Below, piece after piece: positions 63,873 through 64,000 of a DNA stretch of 64,000 nt. The number at the start of each line of letters is the position of its first letter. Position 1 is the first letter of the stretch. The DNA is taken from positions 206,677,342 through 206,741,341 of the forward strand of contig BTPG01000003.1 of NCBI GenBank assembly GCA_036245525.1. The letters are read 5' to 3'. Both the position numbers and the translations under genes were made by a program. The notes below the pieces were generated by a model. It saw only the letters and a list, made by a program, of their open reading frames with translations. It ran no database searches and had not been told where the DNA came from. Source of the DNA: Semisulcospira habei (Eukaryota; Mollusca; Gastropoda; Semisulcospiridae).

Positions 63873-64000
63873 CATAGACAAGCACATATTTTGATTTTTG
63901 GAAATGATTTGGAGTTGTGTGAATGACAACAATTTAAATGTTTGCCAAAGGGGAAAACAAGAAAGGCTATGCCATTATGGCTCACATGTATGACCGATTT
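63873..64000. other. Right flank, no feature
   Basis: Begins with the target duplication CATAG; nothing else recognised to the window end. Confidence 0.5.

Overview
This is a window of animal nuclear DNA. Introns, many long (TG)n/(CA)n tracts, and the mix of transposon families (a Maverick/Polinton, CR1/jockey-like LINEs, Ty3/gypsy, hAT-, Harbinger- and ISL2EU-like elements) suggest a lophotrochozoan, most likely a mollusc. That taxonomic call is inference. No rRNA, tRNA or CRISPR was seen.

Layout. 1-4960: an APE-endonuclease/RT LINE split by a ~1.5 kb Harbinger-like element (1034-2523, 3-bp duplication CTG). 4961-10289: no recognisable gene; several foldback and tandem repeats. 10557-47349: one Ty3/gypsy insertion (minus strand, 4-bp duplication CTTT) that landed in an older LINE fragment and became a nest of insertions. 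Its 3' LTR carries a THAP/ISL2EU-like element (10659-11876). Its 5' LTR was cut by a CR1-like LINE (19206-43574) and by a hAT-like element (43641-47015) that holds a second hAT-like element (45077-46339). The CR1-like LINE was itself cut by a complete 16.6 kb Polinton (26237-42829; 150-bp terminal repeats; 6-bp duplication CTGAGT). Comparing filled with unfilled copies or flanks fixes most boundaries to the base.

The Polinton is the best-preserved system. It has intact genes for a retrovirus-like integrase, protein-primed family B DNA polymerase, packaging ATPase, a probable double jelly-roll major capsid protein and a probable penton/minor capsid protein, plus eight proteins of unknown role, several of them membrane proteins. 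I found no adenovirus-type protease. Most genes share an A-rich leader (AATAAAA type) directly at the ATG. The last gene ends in a canonical -1 frameshift heptamer (TTTAAAC) six bases before its stop; the -1 frame leads to a tail ending in a PPxY motif.

48336-50268 (+): last four exons of a probable host receptor gene: one transmembrane segment and a tyrosine-rich cytoplasmic tail with an ITAM-consensus pair (YEII-x6-YDHL). All three intron phases agree. A 31-bp-arm hairpin starts 13 nt after the stop.

50350-57110: intergenic repeats, including long near-perfect hairpins, a solo LTR (53358-54297, duplication GAGCG) inside a LINE tail, and a diverged ~163-bp tandem repeat. 57111-63872: a young Gmr1-like gypsy element whose two 1407-bp LTRs look identical, with a single intact gag-protease-integrase ORF and no reverse transcriptase.
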